In this document: piece after piece, positions 24,653 through 35,392 of the stretch | How the letters are laid out: each line of letters opens with the position of its first letter | Numbering within the stretch: the stretch's first letter is position 1 | Assembly: GCA_023159155.1 (NCBI GenBank) | Contig: JAJNNX010000002.1 | Span: 1,550,001-1,614,000 of the forward strand | Length of the DNA: 64,000 nucleotides | Direction: 5' to 3' | DNA from: Ustulina deusta | Lineage: Eukaryota; Ascomycota; Sordariomycetes; Xylariales; Xylariaceae | The notes under the pieces: generated by a model | Seen by the model: only the letters and a program-made list of their open reading frames with translations | The model's database searches: none | What the model was told of the DNA's origin: nothing | Position numbers and translations under genes: made by a program

Positions 24653-25581
24653 GCGATCTGGCACAAAGGGAGCGTATAGATGTATGCTCTCTTGCTAGCG
24701 CGTTCACCGATTTTTTACTTTTTCTGTTTCCATGTCCAGATGCGAAGAAGGACAAACATTCCCACGATATGGTATGGTACGGCTGATTTGTATATGGAAA
24801 GGGGCGAGATGGAATTTTCAGCAACTCAACAGGCACGGGTTAGTGATACCATCGCAGAAAGTGCGGGAAAGGCGTCGGGTTTGAGTTTCCTGGCTTAGTT
24901 TTAATAGCCACTCTGGTCCTTTTCGGTGTTCGAGTGGTGCGCAACGAAGTGAGCGGATATTTCACAGACTAGACGGTTCTTCACAGCAAACAAGAAGAAT
25001 AGGGGATGCAATTGTCTCATCGAATTCAGGGCACGAGTAGTTCCCCGCATCCCCGATATTTGTACAAAGTACATAACAAATTCCAGAAACCATGAGACCA
25101 TTCTTCACGTGTGCGAAGCAGACAATGATGAGATGCAATCGAGCTCTGCTCTCTTCAACTCAGCAGGGGCATTAATCTACCTGATATAGGAATCCATAGT
25201 GCCCGTCGGGAAACAAACTTATTCAGATACGCTCACAATCTGATGAGTTCTGTTTATCCTATACTCTTCCCACCTGTCCTGTTCGAGTGCATTGTCATCT
25301 CTTGAAGAAGATCGCCGGTATCTATAGTGGTATCTCAGGATATCCCCGACCCCAATGTAGACTTTGTAGTTCAGATTTAAGGCGCGAACCCCGCAGAGTC
25401 ATTAGTGTCCTCCAGATACCATGATTGCAAACTCAAAAGTCAATCCGGTTCCCCATCCCCTACAAGTACAGCCGTCCGAGTCATGTCGTCTCTTGTAGAA
25501 CCTAATTTTGCTCTGGGAGTAGACAGAGTAGCTAGGTCTATTTACGGTTCGTTAAGCACACTGCGGGCTAGCAGGGTGATC
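24653..25581. other. Intergenic region between convergent genes
   Basis: This stretch holds the 3' ends of the MBL-fold gene and the PEF gene. The small frames in it (up to 74 codons) show no sign of being genes. Confidence 0.5.
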
Positions 25582-27030
25582 TTATTTCAGTTGTTTCAGA
25601 ATCTCAACCAGGAAATCCTCGAAACCTAGCGTGATGTAACCATCGCGATCGTCGTCGTACTTCTTGAAAACATCGGTCATGCGCTTGAGGCTGATACAAG
25701 CCTGGACGAAGAGGTCGAAGCTCATGACACCTTCCCCGCGCTTGTCGTAGGTGTGGAACAACAGCTCTACAAAGCCGGGACTCAGGCGGTAGCGGAAGGC
25801 GATGAGGGCGTTGGAGAACTCGTCGAGGCTGATGTTTCCGGAGCGATCCACGTCGAACCTATCGAATAGCGTCCGCCACGAGGCGAGGAACGACCACAGT
25901 CCGCAAAACTCGTCGAATCCGATCGTGCCCGATCGGTCGCTGTCGAACATTCGGATCATCATCCGCACTGTCTGCGAGTCAAACGCGGTCCAGTCGCCGT
26001 TGACTAGCGCTGCTGAGAGTTCGCGTTCCGATAGCTGTCCTGTGCCTGTTGTGTGGTTACTCTGGTTAGCACTAATTGATATCATGCTTGGTCGGGTGAG
26101 TCATATGATGGAAGTCCGTCCATGCGTATTCGTGGGGCCGGCTAGTTGCATGTGCGCAAGCGAGTTCCCGAGACAGCTTCAATCTAGACTCGATCTCTCT
26201 CGTCCTGGGCGCGCTCTGCATTGCGCGCAACAATGGGCTTGACATATCACCCGGCGCACGTTTCCATGAGTAGCAGCCAGACGGGGAAAGTATATCCTCA
26301 AGCAAATAGCGCCATAGTGATAGAGACCGGACATACCATCTTTGTCGACTGCGCGAAACAATGGCAAGAGACTCGGATCGGCGCCGCCGTCTTGAGGTAC
26401 CGGCGAAGACGGGGGTCTGTTCGAGGTAGGTGGCCGGTTAATCGCCGACGGGCGTGGACCAGAGGCCTGGGGGGGCGGCGACGACATCGATGCGTGCGAC
26501 ATGGAGCCGTAATGTGACTGGTTTCGGTGGCTTGATTCCTGCCTTCTGCTCGGATAAGTCTCGTGGCGGGAGGGGCCTGGGACAGGAGGCGGCGGTTTGG
26601 ACTGATAGTGTGAAGCCACAGGTTTGGGGCCGCCTTTCTGTAGATTGAGGCGCTGGGTGTCAGCTGTGTCGCGTAGCAAAGATTCTGTAGCGCTTGTGGA
26701 AAAGGAAGAAATAGAAAGCAGAACTGGGTTGCGACAAGACGCAGACGCAAGCAATTATAGAGAATGCCTTTTTGTCTTTGTTGTTGGCGGTGGACAGATG
26801 AGCATGTAAGGGAGGCCGGTTGCCTGGCAGCACACACACCTGTTCTGGCTCTGCAAATCTACAGAGATACGTTAGTCTGGTCTAACCTAGTGTTTGATGC
26901 ACTATTTCCTGTGTCATATGGGCGCAACGAGCCAGGGATGGATTGCGATGTTGGTGGGGTAAGCGATTCCAGTCGGCATTGCAACTCACCTTGGCAGCTC
27001 GTCCGGGTTATACGGCCGATTGTACGCCAT
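25582..27030 (-). CDS. PEF1: Penta-EF-hand calcium-binding protein (Pef1/ALG-2 type)
   Basis: Four exons, 27030-26990, 26858-26840, 26652-26337 and 26045-25582, give 279 residues. The N-terminal ~110 residues are Pro/Ser/Gln-rich, as in Pef1/peflin. Then come EF-hand loops: DKDGTGQLSERE (spanning the last intron), DSDRSGTIGFDE, DVDRSGNISLDE, a degenerate DKRGEGVMSFDL and DDDRDGYITLGF. The five-hand order identifies the penta-EF-hand family, cytosolic Ca2+ sensors that dimerise through EF5 and are recruited to membranes and partner proteins. Exon 2 has only 19 nt (RFAEPEQ); it is inferred because exon 1 (phase 2) fits the third exon only through it, using acceptor CTGTAG and donor GTGTGT. The EF-hand part is firm; the 5' splicing is moderately sure. 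Confidence 0.88.
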
Positions 27031-28591
27031 CTTGGGTCTGTTCCTTTGCGCGGGAGGAGAACAGACTGAGAACGGAAGCGACTTCTGGGAATAAAGTGAT
27101 GGCCAAGGTTTGGCCAGGCGGGCAAAGGGAAAGAGATTGGTCGTCTGCGTATCACGGGTGGCTTGAAAGGCGTGAGAAAGGTGCGACGAGAAAGAGGGAT
27201 GTGTGTTGTTTTATTACCTGGAATTGATCGGGAGAGGGGTCAGGCGCAAGACCGGATACCTGCTTCTACACTACCTCGACACTGCCTTTTAGGGTACCTA
27301 CCTTCCAGCTAGATGTACAGTGGCAGGTAGTGCAGCCAGGTAGGTAATACGAGATGCTAGGTAGTTTGCAGAGGGTGCAGCACACAAACTTCACTAAGCT
27401 ACATACCTGGGGACCCAGCCGCACTTATTTGGCTGTGCTTTTAATTACAAGGACATCTGCAGCCTGACTCTGCAAGAGACACTTGCTCGACCGTTGTCGG
27501 CAACAACAAAGTAGCCCGAATCTATGCCTATAATAGGCAGACATTTGATGGCATTACTGGTAGGTATTATCGTTGCTGGGAAATATCACCCTAGCCACAA
27601 CAGCACCGCGGCCATATCCGTATGGCAGTGCTCTATCGACGTCATCGCCCAGGGAGATAGTTGAAAATGATGGCCACACACCACAGCAAACGAGGCAATG
27701 CCTTGATGAACATGGGCAGGGGAAAAGAAAGAAGAGCTGAAGAAGGAATGGATGCTTGCCGGAAGCCAAGACGCCTCACAAGGTTGACTATTTACCTGGG
27801 GCTGTGTGCAGCTGATAGGGATCTCAGTTTGGTCTACACAATTGTCAGGGCAGACGGCAGATCTGTTTGTTTAAATAAGATTGGTGGATTCCTTGCGACC
27901 CCGGCTAGCATGAATGACATGGTTCGCTTGTCCAGATGCCTCCTGTTACTGGCACTGATATACCAGGCTTTTCACAAGCCGAGATGCATGCGGCACGGCT
28001 AGCGAGGCGCTTCGTTTCGCTCCCTCGCCATCATCATTCCCATGAAGAGCCTCATTTCGTAGTCATCCCAAATGTCTCGCCACCACACGCCACGTCTTAC
28101 ACGCGGTAGAGTCGGAGCAACTGGTTGTCCAATGATACAACCTCTGCACATACACCACGTGAACTGTAGATGCACAAGAATGGCTCTGCTGCAAGTCATC
28201 AGGACCACACCCCGGCAAGAGCGGCATGGAGCCCGAAGTCCGGAGACGGAACCCCATCTGCGAGGTTGTATTCTCAAGGGTCCTGGTGACGTGCTGCCGA
28301 CCGACGACTTAAATAAGCGTGCGGTCTACGATTGCACTACAGCTGTCCCGCAGAGTTGGATCTCTTGGCACCACTAGTCCAGGGAAGAATAGGCACAGTA
28401 GTTGACACGATGCAGTCGGAGGGAATCACGTCAGGTAGCTTACAACTCACCTAAGTAATGATAAGTATGCATTACTAATTAGGTCACCAAGTCACGCGCG
28501 GTCAAATGCGACTACAACCAGTTTTCGAGACCCTAGATAGTATTTATTTTTCTCACAAGGCCAAGGTAGACCCAGGTAGCGTTCATTCGCC
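27031..28591. other. Intergenic region between divergent PEF and ChaC-type genes
   Basis: No gene is supported in this 1.56-kb stretch, which should hold both promoters. CCTACCTT/GGTAGGTAATAC motifs are concentrated at 27290-27365. Frames at 27661-28002 and 28072-28377 have no recognisable feature. Confidence 0.5.
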
Positions 28592-29732
28592 ATGGCAGAG
28601 ACCAACAATGTTGCGGTAGACGCCACGGGTCACCCCTCAACGTCATCAGATGAAGAGTTTTGGATATTTGGCTACGGGTAAGTCGGTGTCCTCTCGGGAT
28701 GTTATCCAACGCCAATACGAGATAACAACCAGCAACCATTTCCTTCTCAAATTGCTAACTCGCCTGCAGCAGCCTGATATGGAAACCCCCACCACATTAT
28801 GGTGCGTTGAGTTCTCTCAACCCCCCCCCCCCCCCCCCCCCCGCCGTGGAAGCAAGAGTAAAGGAACTGACATCGCGGCTGTACATCATAGATAGACGCA
28901 TTGCAGGCTGGGTTACAGGCTACGTGAGACGGTTCTGGCAGGTATGATGGTTCACAACGAGCATAACCTTATATCTCCTTCTTCCCTTCATGGTATTCAT
29001 TTGAGGGGTGAGGCTAATCTCTACCTTAGGCAAGGTATTTCACTTTTCCATCTTAGAAACTCGTCGGCTCGTCCCAGCTCCGAATGAACACCAAGAACTT
29101 CTCTCCTGTTCAGTTAGCTATGTATGCTTCACCACCGGGTTAACAGAACTGAGTTCACCAGCCAAGACCACCGCGGGACGCCTACGGCGCCCGGGCGCGT
29201 CGTGACGCTCATCGAGCGTTCCTTCTGGGCATCCCTGGCAGACTCGCACGACAGCGCGCCGGAGAAGGTCTGGGGGACAGCGTACCGCATCAAAGCGGAG
29301 CACGTAGCCGAGGTCGCCAGGTACCTAGATATCCGTGAGATCAACGGATACACAATCCACTACACGCCCTTCCACCCGGCGGACGGGTCGGCGCCCATCC
29401 GCACGCTCGTGTACATCGGGACGCCGGATAATGACCAGTTCGTCGGCCCCCAGGATCCGCATGTCCTCGCCGAGCATATCCAGCGGAGCGAAGGCCCGAG
29501 CGGCCTGAATCGCGATTACCTCCTCGAGCTCGAGAAGGCGCTCGACGAACTCAGCCCAGAGAGTGGGGATGTCCACGTTACGGATCTGTCGGACCGTCTC
29601 CGCGAGATCGAGCGGAGGATCAAGACTGGAGAGGAGGTCAAGACTGATGTTAACGGGCACTCAGGGCTTGTGTCGCATGAGTTCGCAAAAGTGGGAAGTG
29701 TAGATGAACAGGAAGAAACCGAGAAGGTTTGA
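28592..29732 (+). CDS. GCG1: ChaC-type glutathione-specific gamma-glutamylcyclotransferase
   Basis: Four exons, 28592-28677, 28770-28801, 28892-28941 and 29154-29732, give 248 residues (yeast Gcg1 is 232). The start region reads DEEFWIFGYGSLIWKPP; GYGSLIW (27-33) is the substrate-binding loop of the family, split by intron 1. GYVRRFWQ and SQDHRGTPTAPGRVVTL follow, then VWGTAYRI and LDIREINGYTIHYTPF, whose Glu in the REINGY phrase is the expected catalytic residue. The enzyme cleaves glutathione to 5-oxoproline and Cys-Gly in the cytosol. Intron 2 contains a run of 22 C. Intron 3 (212 nt) is long, and its acceptor (CTGAG|TTC) is the least sure join; it gives FWQFTSQDH. Exon phases close exactly. 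The Glu-rich tail after residue ~215 is variable in the family. Confidence 0.9.
28821..28842. repeat. Poly-C run (22 C) inside an intron
   Basis: A perfect run of 22 C lies in intron 2 of the ChaC-type gene, 19 nt after the donor. Its true length may be uncertain because such runs are hard to sequence; the exons are unaffected. Confidence 0.85.
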
Positions 29733-30255
29733 CACAGGGGGGAGCTGGCATAGCGTGGCGCCAAAAGAGACAAAAACGTGGTGTTAGTCACGAGGTCACA
29801 CAGGATACACATCCTAACTCATAGACTACCTAAGAAAGAATAGAGCCAAGCGCATATCGACAGCACTTACAACCAGCATATAGAAGCGGTTTCACATATT
29901 TCTTTCATAAAGGGTTGATTCATATGTGTGACCAAATACCATGTCCAAGTCTCTAATCCCCGCCGCCCCCCTCCCCCCCCCCTCTCAATGTGATCTTCTG
30001 CTAAATACAGTAAATCACCCATCGTGGCTAATTTTAATCTCTTCCTATCACATAGATAGCCTATCGGGCTCCTCAGGCTTCGCTTCCCAGTTTAAGATTC
30101 GTTAAAGATGGTGTGTTCATGACTGTCATGACAAAACAGCATAATAAAGAAAAAAAAAGGCAAAGAACGTAAGCAGCACTAGAACATTGAAAATTTCCCG
30201 TTCGCTTGCCTTTAGATGCAGCAGAAGGAGTAGAACAATCAAGGGTCTAGCGCTA

Positions 30256-30290
<35 letters not shown>

Positions 30291-30535
30291 AAAAAAAAAC
30301 ATTGATAGAAGGGCAAACGAGTTGTTGTTCATGAATATTTTGGAAGAGGGTGTAATGTGGAGTCGAAAGTGATGCGTTAATAAGTATTTGTGTTGTACGG
30401 TACCCAAAGTTCGATTTTTTTCTTTCTTTCCTTTTTTTGTCGCCAATATCAATGAGCCACAAGTTTGCTCGGACACATAAGGGTAGCCACCTCCTGGTGC
30501 TCCCCGATCCTTTAGACGAGGTCGGAAAGGAATAT
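29733..30535. other. Intergenic region between convergent ChaC-type and RRM genes
   Basis: This stretch holds only 3' ends of the flanking genes, C-rich tracts near 29965-29985, and a GA/A-rich microsatellite. The minus-strand frames of 116-118 codons here are low-complexity shadows of the GA repeat. Confidence 0.5.
30261..30299. repeat. GA microsatellite followed by A-run
   Basis: Thirteen GA repeats followed by an A-rich tail, lying in the probable 3' flank of the RRM gene on the minus strand (as CT repeats in its transcript). Confidence 0.85.
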
Positions 30536-31340
30536 TTAGTATCGGGGTGGCCCTTGAGGTTGTTGGCCACCTTGCTGGTCTGGGTAGCCGTACGGCGCCG
30601 GCATACCATAACCTAAGTCACGCTCGTTAATGACGATCCAATGCTCGCATGAAATGCTTTGAGCAGGGTTTTGTGCAGTTCTTACCTTGCGCCGAAGGCG
30701 TGCCGTAAGCAACGGGCTGTGGTGGGTAGCCTCCCCTTCCGTACGATGTTGGTGGGTACATTACAGCAGCATTGGGCATTCCGTAAGATGCGTACATCTG
30801 CGGTTGCTGCGCGTATCCACCCCGGCCTGAATGTGACCCGCCTCCTCGGCCGTAACTGTTCTTTGGACCTGTATCCGAAGCCTTGTCGACGCGAATTTCT
30901 CGTCCATCAAACCTGACATATTTCACAAAGTGTCAGACTAGAACACACTCGTCGGGAGAGTTCACCTACTCGACATTGTTCATGCTAGCGATAGCTCTAT
31001 CGGCGTCAGCCTCGCTAGTATATCGAATAAAACCAAAGCCACGGCTTCGGCCAGTGTCCCGATCCTTTACAACAACCTAATGTTAGGCGGCCTAATTAGC
31101 TGGTGTATGGAGGTAGCTTAGGCATCGCTATGCCAATTTATTTTCGTAAAGCCCTGAACAGACTCAGGAACCCAGGAAAACCTACCGCTTCCTCAATGGG
31201 ACCAAATTCCTCGAACTTTTGCCTCAACGTTGTCTCCTCGGTATGCCATGCAAGGCCTCTGGATGTCTTATATAAGCATACTTCGGAAAATACCGCTCGG
31301 CTTCAGCTGTTTTCTCTCACCCAATGAATAACTTCGACAT
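30536..31340 (-). CDS. Small glycine-rich RRM RNA-binding protein
   Basis: Five exons, 31340-31321, 31258-31186, 31076-30970, 30912-30686 and 30612-30536, give 167 residues, with all phases closing. One RRM fills residues 1-80: RNP2 is MSKLFIGGLAW (split by intron 1), RNP1 is SRGFGFIRY, and [10 protein letters not shown] ends the fold. The remainder is Gly/Tyr/Pro-rich ([14 protein letters not shown], then PPRY at the end), with RGG-like elements and prion-like composition. This is the pattern of fungal glycine-rich/cold-inducible RNA-binding proteins, similar to plant GRP7 and human CIRBP/RBM3, which bind mRNA in nucleus and cytoplasm. Target RNAs are unknown. The first coding exon is only 20 nt, so single-frame searches find only the middle. 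Confidence 0.92.
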
Positions 31341-34300
31341 ATCTGCCGGTAAACAAAACTGCGCCGAACAATCTACTCGGATAATTTCAATGGTTTAGTT
31401 ATAAGGACAAGAGAAACGAGAATAGCGAATGAACGGTAGAGGTCTATGAGCGGGCTCTAGGCCGTAGACTAGATGGAAGACGATGTTTGTGATTGGGTTT
31501 GTGTGAGAGTATGAGTGGGAGAATTGACGAACAAGTTGATAGCTGAATCCTGGCTAGAGACCTGTTTGGAACGAAAGTGACTGGGCTTGGCGTATAGTCC
31601 GGGAAAGCCTAGTAAGTATATAGAATCGTAAGAATGATCTTCCCAGTTATAGTATTTTGTTATTTCCAAGACGGCGTCAGTCGCAATGGAAATTGGAAAA
31701 TAGAGGAACTCGGAATATATGGTAGCTTTGCCGAGGGAGGTGTACGAGATAACTAGCCAGTCAGGAGATGAATATCAGCGACAAACGGGGAGTAGCAATT
31801 CCCAGGGGTTAACCGATATTCGTGGATAGAATGGAAGCGCATGAGGGCGATCAATAGCTTCAACCCGTCTGATTTATACCTCGCGTCCAACGTGATGTGC
31901 GATATGGAACAAGGACCTCGAATACTTCGGCTCAACTTTCTCTTGTTAATCAAGAATAATTTCTAATCGCTGACATTGTCGTAAACGTATTTGGGTGTGC
32001 TGGCAGGGTTATCCCCAAACAGCCATCAGACATATGAGGCCAAATCGCTTCTAGATACTTGTGGTCGAAAAGAAGGAGACGGCGTTCGAAACGGTACATC
32101 CATATGGCAAGGTGGATTACGAGGCGCACTAGGAATTCCTTAGCGATGAGCAAAATTGTCAAGAATTAGCGGCCTGGGTAATCCAGAGCTAGGGCATGAG
32201 AAGCAAGGGTTTGACTTGAAAGTGCCGATGGTTTACGAGCGACATGTACATCTCGTCACTTGACTAGATGCTGCTCCACAGACTTTGGGTTGTTGACTAG
32301 CCTACCTATGAGACTAAGGTTGCCAGGATCTTGGTTTGGGTGCTCGATATCTACTGTGAGGCTAACGCAGTTTCGCAATCCCTGCCAAAATCGTGAAGAT
32401 CACTAAACTAACTTTATGCCTGTAACCTGGAAAGTCCCTTCCTTTCTTAAACGAATTCGTCTGGACTCTCAACTGCACAAATACGACTGTCCATACAGTG
32501 CAAAAATTGTTCACGTATAAAGGCATTGTATGGCAGTATTTTGCCGGCAATGCCAACCAAGTATTCAAGTGTGGTTGTGGGGGCGGCCTTTGAAGAGGAG
32601 TATGATTGACTATCGAGCCCCAACTGTACATCGGTTCGGGAGGCGATGACGAATAGCCGATCTTCTGGGCTGTGAAACATAGGGAAGTAGTTGCGGCCAA
32701 TTTACAATCGCAATGATGGATCCTCCCCTGAGCAGTTATGTCCTGGGGCTTGAGTGATGTCAAGTTCTTGTGTGTAGGCCATCGAGGGCGGTTTCAACTG
32801 ACGTATATCACCAGGTTAGTAAAAATTGTTGCCATGAATAGTAGCAATTGCCAAGGAAGACACGGAAAATTTACCGACAACACTCTGATTCCGATCCTAA
32901 TCCAGGTTCGTGATCTGTGGCAACGCCGACCCGCTCATTGCCTACTTGGTGTAGTGTACACTGCGCGAGAGGACCAGTCAACCCGGACCGAATGGACCAT
33001 GAGTGGGCCAAAAATGAGATACATAGATTATACGCAAGGTACCCTCTAAGCCCTCGACTGAGCAGCATTAGGCGCCCTAGGAAGGGTGCGAAACGGAAGG
33101 GGGGAGATGATGCTCGAGTAGATGAGCAGACATGTCAAGCTTGGACTGATTCGAAACGGGCATGTCAAATCTGCCTCGACATAGAAGCTTTCGCGCACTA
33201 CCTAATAAGAGGTGAGTGTCTGAGACAGATGAGCTAGACGACTATAGACGAACCCGATACACCAAGTGTTCCGCAATGCTGAAGTCTTGGCACCGAGCTG
33301 TCCACGCGGTGCTTTGATCGTCATGCACTGTTTAGACTAGCATCTCTAGCTTTCAGGGACTTGGCATAGCTCCAAGTCCAAAGTGGGATGACAGGTAGAG
33401 CTGCCGTCAGCCGGCGGAAGGCCTCTGACGGTTGATGCTACCAAATGGCATTTAATGGTAGGATCTGTTGATATGGCATGTCGACACAACTTGGGAATCA
33501 ACTAGCTGGGAGGAGCCATCTATCGAGGTAGGATGCAGGAACCCGGCATGATGAAAAGTGACAGATCTTTGGTAGCATAATGAGGGAATTAACGGATAGG
33601 TACCGACATTCAGATACCTGGTATACTTACCTAATACCAGCTATACTATAGGTAGGCATGCACCTTGTACTAGCAGGGGGCACTAGTAACTACCTACTAG
33701 TACGTCCTAGTAGGCATCTGAGGTTGGTACATATGTGTATATCGACATGTGGTTATACACCAATATGCGTATGTGCTACACGTGCTTGTAGGTATTGACG
33801 TTGTACAGCATTACTGCGGACACCTCACTAAATAGCTGTGCACCAAGAGAAGAAGTACCTACACTGAATGGACTTAAAGAAGCCCCTGTTCCAGGCTATG
33901 TGTATAATATACACTTACATACTAGTGTACTTCGAGAGCGGACCATGATTATTAGCTGTTTAGAACTTAGGTAGGATTTTCAATACCGGTAAGTACGCGT
34001 CTGGGGAGGACCCTATGTCTCGGCCTTCATCCATCTGTGCTTCGAGCTATTTTTTATTTTTATTTATATAGCAGATACGGGTTTGGCCAATCTTGGCATT
34101 TGCACTAGTGTTTGATATGACTTTCGTGACGGCATATAGAAAGCATTCAGGAAATAGGTTATTCGTAGTACATATCCGGATACGCCGCACGGTAGAATAG
34201 GAATCTCCGTACACTATGCGTAGGTACACTAGTTGACAGGATTTATCCACCGCGTTGAGAAATAGAGTTTCTCTGTGGTAATCATTGCTGGCCAGACGTT

Positions 34301-35392
34301 CGGTGCACCTACGCATTACGCGTAGACAGGCTAGCCGGAGCATGGAGCTTACGAATCGATCCTATTTGGACTCTACTTTTATTGCTGCGGTGAGTTTCAA
34401 GCTGTAACAATGCTCAAAGCCCATATAATCAAAGTGCCTATTAAAATTGATGTTGTTGTGGCAATTACCGACCGGACCATCAACCGAGATTTAGGTAAGC
34501 ATTCAAGATCTTAGGCCCTATACGTAAGATCGAATAACGACAAGGGCGACAGAGGAGACAGGTCCCCATAGTTCGTGCTCATGGTTCGTGCTCAAGCGAC
34601 GGTCTTATGCTCTTTCCAAACCAGATTCCGCCAATCATACTCGGTGCTGCGGAGGGAAATACTGTACTGAAGCACTCGTGGCTTGGCAAGCTACGGAGGC
34701 ACAATGCTTGTTTATTTATCTACGACTTGCACGTGTAGATAGGTACCCCGGAAACAGACAACGTCACGTCTATCTAGACCACATGACGGGACGTGCCGAA
34801 TGGGCTGATAGCCGGTACACTATGTCTGGCCACTTACATGTAAGCAAGCGCTGCTGTTGTGTGACTGGGTGCCTAGGTAGGTTACACTTGTACTGCGCCT
34901 ACCTTCGGGAACAGGACACTCTTGCGAAGGCAGGTAGAGTAGGTAGTACAGACTCACATGTGTCTAGGTAGTACAGCGCTTATCATGCATGCGAGAACTG
35001 ACGGAGCAGCATTAGAAGTGCAAGTGCTCAAGTTTCAGCGACTCCTGGGCAAGCACAAGTGAAGAATACCTTACCTAACCTCAGGGCTGCCTTACCTACC
35101 TCTAGCTAGGTTACCCGCTCGTGGCCGAGCTCCCAAGAGTCTTACCTGCGAACCAGGTAGGTAGTTCGAATGTTACATATGGTCTCGGCCTCGGGCCTAT
35201 CGGTTAGCTAAGACCTTGCTCACGATAGGAACCAGCAAGTGAGTTGACGGCTCTCAGTTCCGCGGTACTGGTAGACGCGTATGCCGGGGCACTCTGGGGT
35301 AGTGTTGGCCTTCCATTGCTTCTCTGTCGTTGTCATCTGTCTCTTCTGATTGGGTTTCAGCCACTCCTGATTGCTTCACCGCGTGCTTGGAA
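31341..35392. other. Gene-poor intergenic region of about 4 kb
   Basis: No gene is firmly supported. The frame 32447-32680 (minus, 77 codons) has protein-like composition but no identifiable motif, and a stop lies just upstream in frame. TAGGTA/TACCTA motifs are dense at 33598-33720 and 34865-35165, next to the start of the following plus-strand gene, whose promoter probably lies in the last kilobase. Confidence 0.5.

Noticed and set aside
30126..30609. Minus-strand frames of 116 and 118 codons
   Set aside because: They read through the GA microsatellite and the last exon and 3' flank of the RRM gene, giving Ser/Leu/Phe runs.
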